Part shown: positions 25,517 to 32,476 of the stretch, piece by piece
How positions within the stretch are numbered: position 1 is the stretch's first letter
Layout: the number at the start of each line of letters is the position of its first letter
From: Gemmatimonadetes bacterium bin94
GTDB lineage: Bacteria > Gemmatimonadota > Gemmatimonadetes > Longimicrobiales > Gaopeijiaceae
Reading direction: 5' to 3'
NCBI GenBank assembly: GCA_002238865.1
Contig: MPNE01000030.1
Location: 1 to 49,431, forward strand
Length of the DNA stretch: 49,431 nt
Notes under the pieces: generated by a model
The model's input: only the letters and a program-made list of their open reading frames with translations
Told to the model about the DNA's origin: nothing
The model's database searches: none
Position numbers and translations under genes: made by a program

Positions 25517-25521
25517 GGGCT

Positions 25522-27135
25522 TCAGGCCTCCTCGGTCTGCGATGCAAGGGGAAGCTCGATCACGAATCGGGCACCGGTTGCCGGCGCGCGCCGGGCCTCT
25601 TCGACTCGTACGCGACCCCCCAGTGCCTCGATGACCTTCCGAACCACGGAGAGCCCGATCCCGGACCCACCCGCCGCAGATGCCCTATCCCGGTCGAGCC
25701 GCACATACGGGTCCCAGATGCGCTCGCGCTCCGCAGGCGGCACGCCCGGCCCTGCATCCTCAACCCAAACGGCGGCGGCCCCCGGCGCACGATTCACGCC
25801 GACTTCGATGCGCTGCCCGGACGCGCCGTACTTGACCGCATTGTCGAGCAGGTTGAGCACCGCCTGCCGCGTGGATTCGATATCGGTTAGGCACACGACG
25901 CCCGGATCGACGCGCCGTTCGACCGCGACGCCCTGAGCCACCGCCAGCGGCTCGAAGCCCTCGACGACTCCGTCGACCAAGACGCCCAGGTCGGTCTCGA
26001 CCGGGTTCAGCACCAGCGCGTCGCGGAGCCCCTGCGAGAACATGAGCACGTTGTCGACTTGGTGTGCGAGCCGCTTCGCCTCGTCCACGATGATTTCGGC
26101 GGCGCGCAGCCGCTCCTCATCGTTCCGCACGCGGCCCAGCACCAGCGTTTCGCCGAACATGCGGATCTGGGTCAGCGGAGTGCGCAACTGGTGGGACACG
26201 CCGGACACGAAGTCCTCGCGTAGCGCCACGAGCGCCGCTTCCCGCCGCAGCTGCCACACCGCCGCACCCAGGAGTCCGGAAGTCAGCAACAGAAGCGCCA
26301 CGATGAACGGCATGCGCGAGCGGGGCACGCCTCCCGCGACCAGGCGGTCGATCGCTTCCGGACGGACCCGGAGTTCCAGTGTCATGCCCCCAAGGCTCTC
26401 GGCCAGCCCGAGTTCGACGGAGATGTCGGACGCCGCGTCCGGCGAGGACTCGTACACGAGGTGCCCGTGGGGGCTGCGGACGCGGGCGACGAAGAGCTGG
26501 CCGTTGGCGAGTCCGTGGGTCAAGGCCGCCGGGAGCAGAGCCTCCTCCTCGAAAGCGCGCGCGAGCGCCGGAACGAATGCGTCCGTGTTGAGCACCATGC
26601 CGAAGACCGTCGCCGATGCCCGCCCCTCATGGGACAGTTCCTGAACCAGCGCATGCGGGCCGGTGGACGAGAAAAGCGTGCGTATGTCGTGATCGTCCGG
26701 GTGGCGGTGGAAGTAGGCCGCCGCCTCTTCCGTGGCCCATCGGGCGACTAAGGGATCCGCGTCGCCCGCGACCGATATCTCGCCTGCCGGAAACTCGATG
26801 CGGAAGAAGAGTTCGGCCTCGTCAACGGCCGGCCAGCGCCTTGCCCGGGCCGCCATCCGCACGCGTTCGAGCGTCAGTGGACCTCCCGCGCCGCGACCCA
26901 GGCTCGACTCGATGGCCTCGATGCCCTCGTCGAGCAGCTCGAACTCGACCTCCCCACGCGCCTCGAATCCGAAGTTCGTGGCCGCGAAATACGCGTGATC
27001 GCGTACGCTCTCGGCCGCGAGCGCCGCGCGAGCCCGGCCGGCGCTCCACGCCTCGTAGCCGAGCGCGGCCGTCAGTGCGGCCGTCAGCGCCAGAAGCGCT
27101 AGCATGAAGGTCCATCCCGGACGGTGTCTGGCCAT
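25522..27135 (-). CDS. Sensor histidine kinase
   Basis: 537 residues. TM1 at ~9-27, periplasmic sensor ~28-272 with no recognised fold, TM2 at ~275-295 (MPFIVALLLLTSGLLGAAVW). HisKA with phosphoacceptor His315 in FVSGVSHQLRTPLTQ, then an HATPase: N-box VLNLLDNAVKYG, G1 VEDAGPGVP, F-box RIWDPYVRLDRD, G2 GGSGIGLSVVRKVIEAL. A bona fide class I kinase whose periplasmic region should bind an unknown envelope signal. First gene of the operon with the OmpR-type regulator. Upstream is the deleted group II intron. Confidence 0.92.
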   Translation of the reverse strand: MARHRPGWTFMLALLALTAALTAALGYEAWSAGRARAALAAESVRDHAYFAATNFGFEARGEVEFELLDEGIEAIESSLGRGAGGPLTLERVRMAARARRWPAVDEAELFFRIEFPAGEISVAGDADPLVARWATEEAAAYFHRHPDDHDIRTLFSSTGPHALVQELSHEGRASATVFGMVLNTDAFVPALARAFEEEALLPAALTHGLANGQLFVARVRSPHGHLVYESSPDAASDISVELGLAESLGGMTLELRVRPEAIDRLVAGGVPRSRMPFIVALLLLTSGLLGAAVWQLRREAALVALREDFVSGVSHQLRTPLTQIRMFGETLVLGRVRNDEERLRAAEIIVDEAKRLAHQVDNVLMFSQGLRDALVLNPVETDLGVLVDGVVEGFEPLAVAQGVAVERRVDPGVVCLTDIESTRQAVLNLLDNAVKYGASGQRIEVGVNRAPGAAAVWVEDAGPGVPPAERERIWDPYVRLDRDRASAAGGSGIGLSVVRKVIEALGGRVRVEEARRAPATGARFVIELPLASQTEEA

Positions 27136-27383
27136 GCCCCCAAACTACATCCCCGTAAAGCGGGGCTCCAACTCAGGGGTGATGCGAGCCGAGCACGCCG
27201 GGCATCACGACCGAGCCGCCTCGACTTAATGCCCGTGGGCGGGCAAGCCGTTGGCGGTGCGGATCAAGGTGACGAGGCGGAGCACATGAGGCGCGAATCA
27301 CGGTAGAGTCGAGGGCTGGCGCGCCGACCGTAGGGTCCGGTGGCTATTCCGTCGCTTTCGCTCCGGGCCGCAGACCGGCTCCC
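27136..27383. other. Upstream region of the sensor kinase
   Basis: No gene seen between the kinase start and the intron relic. The kinase promoter should lie here but I find no convincing -35/-10 pair. Confidence 0.3.
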
Positions 27384-28082
27384 GTAGTCACGTTTCCAGC
27401 CCCCGCTCATCGAACCGGACGTGCGAATCTCCCGCATCCGGCTCTCAGTCGGGATCATGCCTTCGCCCACGGAAGGTGTCGTGTCGTCAGCGCAAGGCGC
27501 GTGAGGCCGCATTCCTCCCACAGCCATCGCGGTGGGAAAATCGCACGCATCTTCCTGACTTCACCTTGTGCTTCCGGCAGAACCACTGTCGCAGCCGCAG
27601 GGCCGCGTACGCATCCACAGCGGCGTAGGCCGGACTGATCTGGCCGAGTGTGAAGTAGTTTGCCTAACCGGACAGCATCCGGTTGAGACGCCCTGCCTCT
27701 CGCGGGGTTTCGGTTGCCGCATGCACGGCACCGACGGGGCTTCCCGTGTTTCCACGCATTCCATTTCCACATGTGCCGACGCCACTACCCCGGCGGAAAC
27801 CGACCGGTGTCCCGTGGCTCTCTTCCCGGCCGGTCGGCGGCCTTCCCCTTCGGCCCGCGTGGTCGCTGGGCCTCCTACCGACTTAGCTCGTCTCTTGGCC
27901 GTCTCCACCTGTTTCCGGCTTCGTGCCCGTTTAGGGTATCGCGTATTGTGCGAGGCCCTTCTGCCACAGTGCTTCAGCCCATGTCGTTACGTCCATGCAC
28001 CGCTCTGGCTGCTACCGGCTGGAGCGACAGTTGCCGGGCGGGACTTGCACCCGCTAGGAAGGCGCGCCTTTCCACGGCGCAC
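27384..28082 (-). mobile_element. Group II intron with most of its reverse transcriptase deleted
   Basis: On the minus strand the 5' end GTGCGCCGTGG begins at 28082 and continues through intron domain I-like sequence (GCGGGTGCAAGTCCCGCC). Near the 3' end, 27411-27443 reads GAGCCGGATGCGGGAGATTC followed by GCACGTCCGGTTCG, a textbook domain V hairpin. Just upstream, 27540-27680 encodes the maturase/X-domain tail of an intron-encoded protein (TLGQISPAYAAVDAYAALRL, RQWFCRKHKVKSG), preceded by an in-frame TAG. Only ~700 bp remain, so the reverse-transcriptase domains are deleted. It could move only if supplied in trans. Its 5' end abuts the att-like repeat at 28.09 kb. Confidence 0.85.
27411..27443 (-). 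ncRNA. Group II intron domain V
   Basis: The 34-nt catalytic hairpin: GAGCCGGATGCG and CGCACGTCCGGTTC pair around a GGAGATT loop. The AGC-type catalytic triad at the stem base is present as GAGCC. This is the most diagnostic part of the relic. Confidence 0.85.
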
Positions 28083-28090
28083 GCAAAGAA

Positions 28091-28225
28091 TCACGTAACG
28101 TCAATCGGGACTGCACGATCTGCCATTCCTGTCGTTGTACGGGATTCCGCTGTACCGTGTCGCGAAAGCGGGAAAACCGGGTGTGAATGGCGGGATTCCC
28201 GCGCCCGCGTCCTCCTCGCCGCCGG
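28091..28225 (+). repeat. ~125-bp att-like repeat, copy C
   Basis: Starts TCACGTAACGTCAATC, carries GGACTGCACGATCTGC at 28108-28123, then GTCGCGAAAGCGGGAAAACC and GAATGGCGGGATTCCCGCGC. Compared with copies A and D it lacks about ten bases near its left end, next to the group II intron boundary. Confidence 0.75.
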
Positions 28226-28380
28226 AGGTCGCGGAGGCGAGCCTCGCCCACTGGGAGATGGTTCTCAGCGCCAAGACCGTCGAGGGCTACATCGCGCGGC
28301 CCTGGGGCTGCACACGCGGCGTGACATCGTGCGATTCGCGCTCGAAAGCCGGACCCCTGCGGGACGAGGCCGAGCAGTAG
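28226..28380 (+). pseudogene. C-terminal relic of a NarL-type response regulator
   Basis: Encodes VLSAKTVEGYIAR and, in a shifted frame, LGLHTRRDIVRFALES, matching FLSPRTVEGYLARAKTKLGL and the following residues of the intact regulator at 30812, up to a final GAGCAGTAG. About 12 bases are deleted and the frame shifts. The receiver domain is gone. Confidence 0.7.
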
Positions 28381-28407
28381 AGGAAGCGCCGTCTTTTCTC
28401 GCAGCCC

Positions 28408-28442
28408 GGGAAAACACCCCCACGGCTTGGGGGTGTTTTCCC
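28408..28442 (+). terminator. Perfect 14-bp stem after the regulator relic
   Basis: GGGAAAACACCCCC (28408-28421) pairs with GGGGGTGTTTTCCC (28429-28442) across a 7-base loop. A near-identical hairpin follows the intact regulator gene at 31492-31527. Because the A and T runs are inside the stem it can work in either direction. Confidence 0.7.
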
Positions 28443-28454
28443 TCACGAATTGGG

Positions 28455-28495
28455 GGGTCTTCCCGCTATTGAGCCTGACATGGGTTGCCGATACT
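28455..28495 (+). promoter_or_regulatory. Candidate regulator box and promoter, copy 1
   Basis: GGGTCTTCCC (28455-28464) is followed 4 bases later by TTGAGC, a 15-base spacer and GATACT. The same block, with GGGTTTTCCC, lies at 31540-31580. It is 90 bases ahead of the lipoprotein gene at 28584. Boxes just upstream of a -35 are typical of activator sites. Confidence 0.45.
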
Positions 28496-28583
28496 GGATA
28501 TGCCGGATCGGATGTGCCGGTCCCGGCCAACTGAAACGGGCCGCTTGACCACTCAAATCGGCCCAGAAAGAGAGAGGCACACC

Positions 28584-29216
28584 ATGTCAACGCGCTCGAT
28601 GCCCGCAATTGCACTCATGGTCGCACTGGTGGCGGCCTGCGAAGAGGACCCGGTCGCACCAAGCTACCAGCCCCCGGACGAGCCCGCCCAGGAGCTCACG
28701 CAGGACGAGGCCGTGGCACTGTTCCGCGGAATCACCCGGCTGTCGCTCAACGACGACGCCAACCCCATCCACCCCGGCAGCGTCATGGTCCAGTGTCCGC
28801 ACGGGGGACAGGTCGAAGTGATCGAGACCATCGATGAGTTTCAGGCGGATGGGGGCCTGCAGGGGACGGACATTAGCCTCACGATCGTGCCGGTCGCGTG
28901 CCGGATGAACAATCACGGCTACGCGTTCCTGATTGACGGCGAACCGAGCCTCGACTCCCAGCTGCACTTCGAGACTGTCACGCCTGGGTTGTTCAGGGAG
29001 GTCGTCAGGATCCAAGGCTCGATCGCCGGAGCCCTTGCCTGGAAACTGAACCTGCGCTCGGGCAGCTGTCGGATCGACGGCCAGGTAGAGGCGACGGCAA
29101 GCGTGGTTCGGGATCCCGACAACCCGGCCACGGGCTTTTTCCACGGGTCGGTGTGCGGCCATGAGGTGAAGATCGACATGTCGGAGTCGCTGATGCCGCT
29201 GAATTTCCCCATCTGA
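28584..29216 (+). CDS. Lipoprotein of unknown function
   Basis: 210 residues from ATG 28584 (AGAGAGG upstream). MPAIALMVALVAACEED is a clear lipobox, followed by a proline-rich linker (VAPSYQPPDEPAQEL). The body is beta-rich (GSVMVQCPHGGQVEVIETID, ISLTIVPVACRMNNHGYAFL, LNLRSGSCRIDGQVEATAS, GFFHGSVCGHEVKIDMSES) with four cysteines in probable disulfides. It lies just after the duplicated terminator/promoter block and just before the two-component system, so it is a plausible target of that system. Family not recognised. Confidence 0.7.
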   Translation: MSTRSMPAIALMVALVAACEEDPVAPSYQPPDEPAQELTQDEAVALFRGITRLSLNDDANPIHPGSVMVQCPHGGQVEVIETIDEFQADGGLQGTDISLTIVPVACRMNNHGYAFLIDGEPSLDSQLHFETVTPGLFREVVRIQGSIAGALAWKLNLRSGSCRIDGQVEATASVVRDPDNPATGFFHGSVCGHEVKIDMSESLMPLNFPI

Positions 29217-29237
29217 AGGAACGGCCTGGAAGGAGTT

Positions 29238-29278
29238 CATGGGGGCTGGGGGCCTTTGACCCCCGGCCCCTGCGGCTT
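29238..29278 (+). repeat. Degenerate palindromic-repeat tail
   Basis: GGGGGCTGGGGGCCTTTGAC followed by CCCCGGCCCCTGCGGCTTTG resembles the hairpin-plus-tail half of the 3'-end repeat family (compare 40983-41030) without the leading palindrome. It lies 20 bases after a lipoprotein gene. Confidence 0.4.
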
Positions 29279-29404
29279 TGCTTCTGGCCCGCCCCGAAGA
29301 CTTCTTCTGGAAGATCTCGCCCATGGTCGTCATTATCGGCCAGCCGACACGTGTCGAAGTTGGCAGGCGTGGGAGAACGATTTCAAGCAACTTGGAGGAT
29401 CATC

Positions 29405-29635
29405 GTGAACGGGCTGGATACCGGATTCTTGGCGGGAACAGCGATTGTAGGCGTACGCATGGTGGCCCGGAAGGCCAAGAGGCGCAGCCTACGTCTGTTC
29501 GTTTCCGAGCACAGTAGCCTCGCGCGTGAGCGCGCGCGTGGCTGGGCGGATCGACGAGTGAGCCTGCTTCTGGCGCCCGGGATGGCACAGAACGAAGACT
29601 TGGTGGATCAGCTCAGGCGGAGCGGGCTGATCTGA
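29405..29635 (+). CDS. Small hypothetical protein ahead of the kinase
   Basis: 76 residues from GTG 29405; GGAGG seven bases upstream supports this start over the longer frame. Short hydrophobic N-terminus (TGFLAGTAIVGVRMVA) then basic and helical (RRSLRLFVSEHSSLARERAR, GMAQNEDLVDQLRRSGLI). It precedes the histidine kinase by about 100 bases in the same direction. No family recognised. Confidence 0.5.
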   Translation: MNGLDTGFLAGTAIVGVRMVARKAKRRSLRLFVSEHSSLARERARGWADRRVSLLLAPGMAQNEDLVDQLRRSGLI

Positions 29636-29739
29636 CGGAGAATCACCAATGCCCGCTCCGATCCCCGTTGACATTGTCCGGCCGAGCACTTCTCGTGTGT
29701 GAGGGTCGTCCGGTGCCGGAACCCCGCGGCGGCCGCGCG

Positions 29740-30818
29740 ATGTCGATTCGTTCCAGCGACGGAATGGAGAAGCCGTTGCTCAGCGACAGGGACTACAGGG
29801 CCGTGTTCGAAGCGGCGCCGGACGCGATGCTCATCGTGGACGCCGGCGGCGTGATCCGGGATCTGAACCCGCAAGCGCTGACGATGTTCGGGTGGAGCCG
29901 CGAAGAGATGGAGGGATCGGGCGTGGAACGACTGGTTCCCGCCGCCAGCCGCACCCGGCACGAGCAGCACCGCTTGCGCTACGCCGAGGCACCGCGTCCG
30001 CGGCCGATGGGGCAAGGACTCGAGTTGCAGGCTTTGCGCAAGGACGGCACAAGCTTCCCGGTGGAGATCAGCCTGAGCCCCGGCGAACTGGCATCGGGGC
30101 CGGGACGCGTGATTTGCACGATCCGCGACATCTCGGGCTGGAAGCGGATGCGGTGGCTGGCCCGAATGAAGGTGAGGGCGGCAGAGAATGAGCGAAGGCA
30201 CCTTTCCCGCGAGTTGCACGACGAGTTCCTGCAGTTCCTCGTGGCGTTCAAGATCAGGGGGAAGCTTCTGGCGGACGAGCCGGACCGGGAGGAGAGAGAA
30301 CGGGCATGGGCGGTGATCGCCGACGAGATCCTTGACGCGATCCGGGGGGTAAAGCGGATGATTCGCGGGCTGAGGTCCCCGAAACTCGAACAGCAAGGGC
30401 TGGTTTCCGCGCTCGCCACCCTGTTTCGCGATGCCCGGAAGGTGCACGGAGTCACGATCCACGCCAGCCTCAGCCTCAAGTGGGTGGCCGACGAGCTGGA
30501 TCGGGTGACCGTCCTGGCCCTGTACCGGATCGTGCAGGAGGCCGTGACCAACGCGGCGACGCACGCAAAGGTGAGCGAGGCTGCCGTGACGCTCAGATCG
30601 GCGACCGGTATGATCATCGCGGAGATCCAGGACGAAGGATGCGGGTTCGAGTTGCCGGATCCCGGAGCAGCTCCAGACGAAGGCCACATCGGCCTCGTCG
30701 GCATGCGCGAGAGAGCGGAGGCGGTCGGGGCAGCCTCACCGTACAGACCTCGCCGGGCCAGGGAACCACGGTTCGGGCCGTCGTGCCGATGGTGGCTCCG
30801 GATGGTGAACAATGGTGA
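29740..30818 (+). CDS. NarL-type PAS histidine kinase, frameshifted near its end
   Basis: Soluble kinase. PAS domain ~20-130 (YRAVFEAAPDAMLIVDAGGV, FGWSREEMEGSGVERLVP, RKDGTSFPVEISLSPGE), then HisKA_3 with His159 in ERRHLSRELHDEFLQ (numbering from ATG 29740) and HATPase: N-box IVQEAVTNAATHAK, G1 IQDEGCGF, G2 HIGLVGMRERAEAVG. After VG the frame breaks: one G appears missing in the GGGG run near 30730, and the adjacent frame continues GSLTVQTSPGQGTTVRAVVP to TGA 30818. Without repair the protein has a foreign 100-residue tail. In the repaired frame the stop overlaps the regulator ATG by seven bases. Sequencing error or true mutation cannot be told apart. Confidence 0.85.
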
Positions 30819-31465
30819 GGGTGCTTCTGGTCGACGACCACATTGTGGTGCGCGCCGGTCTGAAGGCATTGCTCGAGTCGACCGGGCGGGTGGATGTCGT
30901 GGGCGAAGCTTCGTCGGGGGCGGCGGCCGTGGACAAGGCGCGGGCTCTGGAGCCGGACATCGTCATCATGGACTTGGCGATGCCTGGGATGGGCGGTGTC
31001 CAGGCGACGCGCCACATCACAGAACTTGGACTTGAGACGAAGGTCCTGGTGCTCACGATCCACGACGAGGACGAGTACCTCGTTCCCGCCCTCGACGCCG
31101 GCGCCGCGGGCTTTCTGAACAAGTCCGTCGCCGACACCGATCTCATGGGAGCTATAGAAGCGATCGTACGCGGCCACTCCTATCTGCCGCGCCGCGCGAC
31201 CACCTTGCTCGCGCGGCGGAAAGCACAGGTCACCTCGAGCCGCAAGCCGGGGCCCGAGGCACTTTCCTCTCGTGAGCGTGCCGCGATTGAATTGTACGCA
31301 AGGGGCTGCTCGACCTCCGAAGCCGCCGAGGAGATGTTTCTCAGCCCGAGGACCGTCGAAGGCTACCTCGCGCGGGCCAAGACGAAGCTGGGTCTGCACA
31401 CCCGGCGCGACATCGTGCGCTTCGCCCTAGAAGCCGGACTCCTACAGGCCGAAAGCGAGCAGTAG
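30812..31465 (+). CDS. NarL/FixJ-family response regulator
   Basis: 217 residues. Receiver: Asp9/Asp10? acidic pair in VDDH, phosphoacceptor Asp54 in IVIMDLAMPGMGG, Lys104 in FLNKS. LuxR-type helix-turn-helix at ~150-210: LSSRERAAIELYARGCSTSE, AAEEMFLSPRTVEGYLARA, LGLHTRRDIVRFALE. Partner of the overlapping kinase. A relic of a second regulator with the same C-terminus, terminator and promoter block lies 3 kb upstream, so the locus has been duplicated. Likely binding sites are the GGGTTTTCCC boxes near 28.46, 31.54 and 38.87 kb (inference). Confidence 0.92.
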   Translation: MVRVLLVDDHIVVRAGLKALLESTGRVDVVGEASSGAAAVDKARALEPDIVIMDLAMPGMGGVQATRHITELGLETKVLVLTIHDEDEYLVPALDAGAAGFLNKSVADTDLMGAIEAIVRGHSYLPRRATTLLARRKAQVTSSRKPGPEALSSRERAAIELYARGCSTSEAAEEMFLSPRTVEGYLARAKTKLGLHTRRDIVRFALEAGLLQAESEQ

Positions 31466-31491
31466 CGCACTCCGCCTCCTCTCAGGGTAAG

Positions 31492-31527
31492 GGGAAAACA
31501 CCCCCATGGCTTTGGGGGTGTTTTCCC
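31492..31527 (+). terminator. Perfect 14-bp stem after the regulator gene
   Basis: GGGAAAACACCCCC pairs with GGGGGTGTTTTCCC across an 8-base loop, 27 bases after the regulator stop. Same arms as the hairpin at 28408-28442; only the loop differs. Confidence 0.75.
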
Positions 31528-31539
31528 TCATGGATTGCA

Positions 31540-31580
31540 GGGTTTTCCCGCTATTGAGCCTGACATGCGTTGCCGATACT
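31540..31580 (+). promoter_or_regulatory. Candidate regulator box and promoter, copy 2
   Basis: Perfect palindrome GGGTTTTCCC (31540-31549), four bases, TTGAGC (31554-31559), 15-base spacer, GATACT (31575-31580). It is about 55 bases before the next start codon. The CTATTGAGCCTGACATG block is shared with the copy at 28.46 kb. Confidence 0.5.
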
Positions 31581-31632
31581 AGGGGGTGTGCCGGTCTCCC
31601 GGTCTGAAGCAACACGGAAAAGGAGCCATGAG

Positions 31633-31890
31633 ATGATCGTTGAAATCAGGGTCCAGCCATCGCAGCACGGCGGTTGCGGGGACGAATATGTGCGGCTGGC
31701 CGACATGGCGACCATGGGCGAGGTCTTTGAAGAACTCGCCGCCACGGCACTGCACTACACCAGGATCCGGGATCGGTGCCACCGGGCAAGCGCCAGGTCT
31801 CCCAGCGGCAAGATGCTGGCGACAGTCGGCGTGAGCCCGGACTCGCTTCCGTTCGATGAGCAGGAAGATGCTCGTGAAGACGCTGCATAG
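31633..31890 (+). CDS. Small hypothetical protein
   Basis: 85 residues from ATG 31633; AGGAG about 9 bases upstream. MIVEIRVQPSQHGGCGDEYV, RLADMATMGEVFEELAATAL, HYTRIRDRCHRASARS, then an acidic tail (DEQEDAREDAA). A compact alpha/beta protein without signal peptide. A second frame starting inside its 3' end (ATG 31868) reads MLVKTLHRVPGERGGIGTVV followed by a strong transmembrane helix, then loses protein character, perhaps through a frameshift. First gene after the regulator-box promoter. Function unknown. Confidence 0.5.
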   Translation: MIVEIRVQPSQHGGCGDEYVRLADMATMGEVFEELAATALHYTRIRDRCHRASARSPSGKMLATVGVSPDSLPFDEQEDAREDAA

Positions 31891-32105
31891 GGTCCCCGGC
31901 GAGCGGGGTGGGATCGGAACGGTCGTCGTCGGACTCGGCCTTGGGCTGGCGCTCACCGCTCTCTGGGGCCTGCGCCATCGCCGGATGTCTGATTCCGCTG
32001 GCACCTCGCGGCGGGCGCAGTCTGCTGGCGAGTGCATCCGCGCCGGTTCGCTGAAACCGCAGCGTTGCCCGACAACCGGATCCAGCGAGGCCAAGGGGGT
32101 CGACT

Positions 32106-32198
32106 ATGAGTGGCAACGTCGCGGTGTTTCTGCTGGTGCTCCTCCTGCTTTGCGGAGGGGCAATCCTGGTGATTCTGCACCGCGAAACCGAACCATGA
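32106..32198 (+). CDS. 30-residue single-pass membrane peptide
   Basis: MSGNVAVFLLVLLLLCGGAI then LVILHRETEP: one transmembrane helix with a charged tail, the same size class as the peptide at 14728. Its stop overlaps the next start as ATGA (32195-32198). Function unknown. Confidence 0.4.
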   Translation: MSGNVAVFLLVLLLLCGGAILVILHRETEP

Positions 32199-32476
32199 AC
32201 ACGCTTTTCGCCACCGTGCGCACGGCAGCCTTGGCCGCCGCGCCAGGTGTTCGCCGCCGCGGGGCTTGCCTCGCGCCCTTACAACGCGAAAAGGGTATGC
32301 GGCAAGCTGGCTCTCTCCCGATGGAGTGGACGCCCCCTCCCGGCGGCATCGCGATGTGCCATGATGGTACTGAGCGACTAGTCGGCCATCTGAGGGAGGA
32401 GGCATCCAACGGAGGAGGATTCGCAAAGAGCGACTTAGGTGGCTGCGGCGTTGCCGTCGGGGAAAGACCCAAATGA
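32195..32476 (+). CDS. Uncertain linker frame before the TonB receptor
   Basis: 93 residues, with ATGA overlaps at both ends (with the 30-residue peptide and with the TonB receptor). The sequence is arginine/glycine-rich and not convincing as a fold. Kept only because of the coupled starts. Confidence 0.25.
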   Translation: MNTLFATVRTAALAAAPGVRRRGACLAPLQREKGMRQAGSLPMEWTPPPGGIAMCHDGTERLVGHLREEASNGGGFAKSDLGGCGVAVGERPK

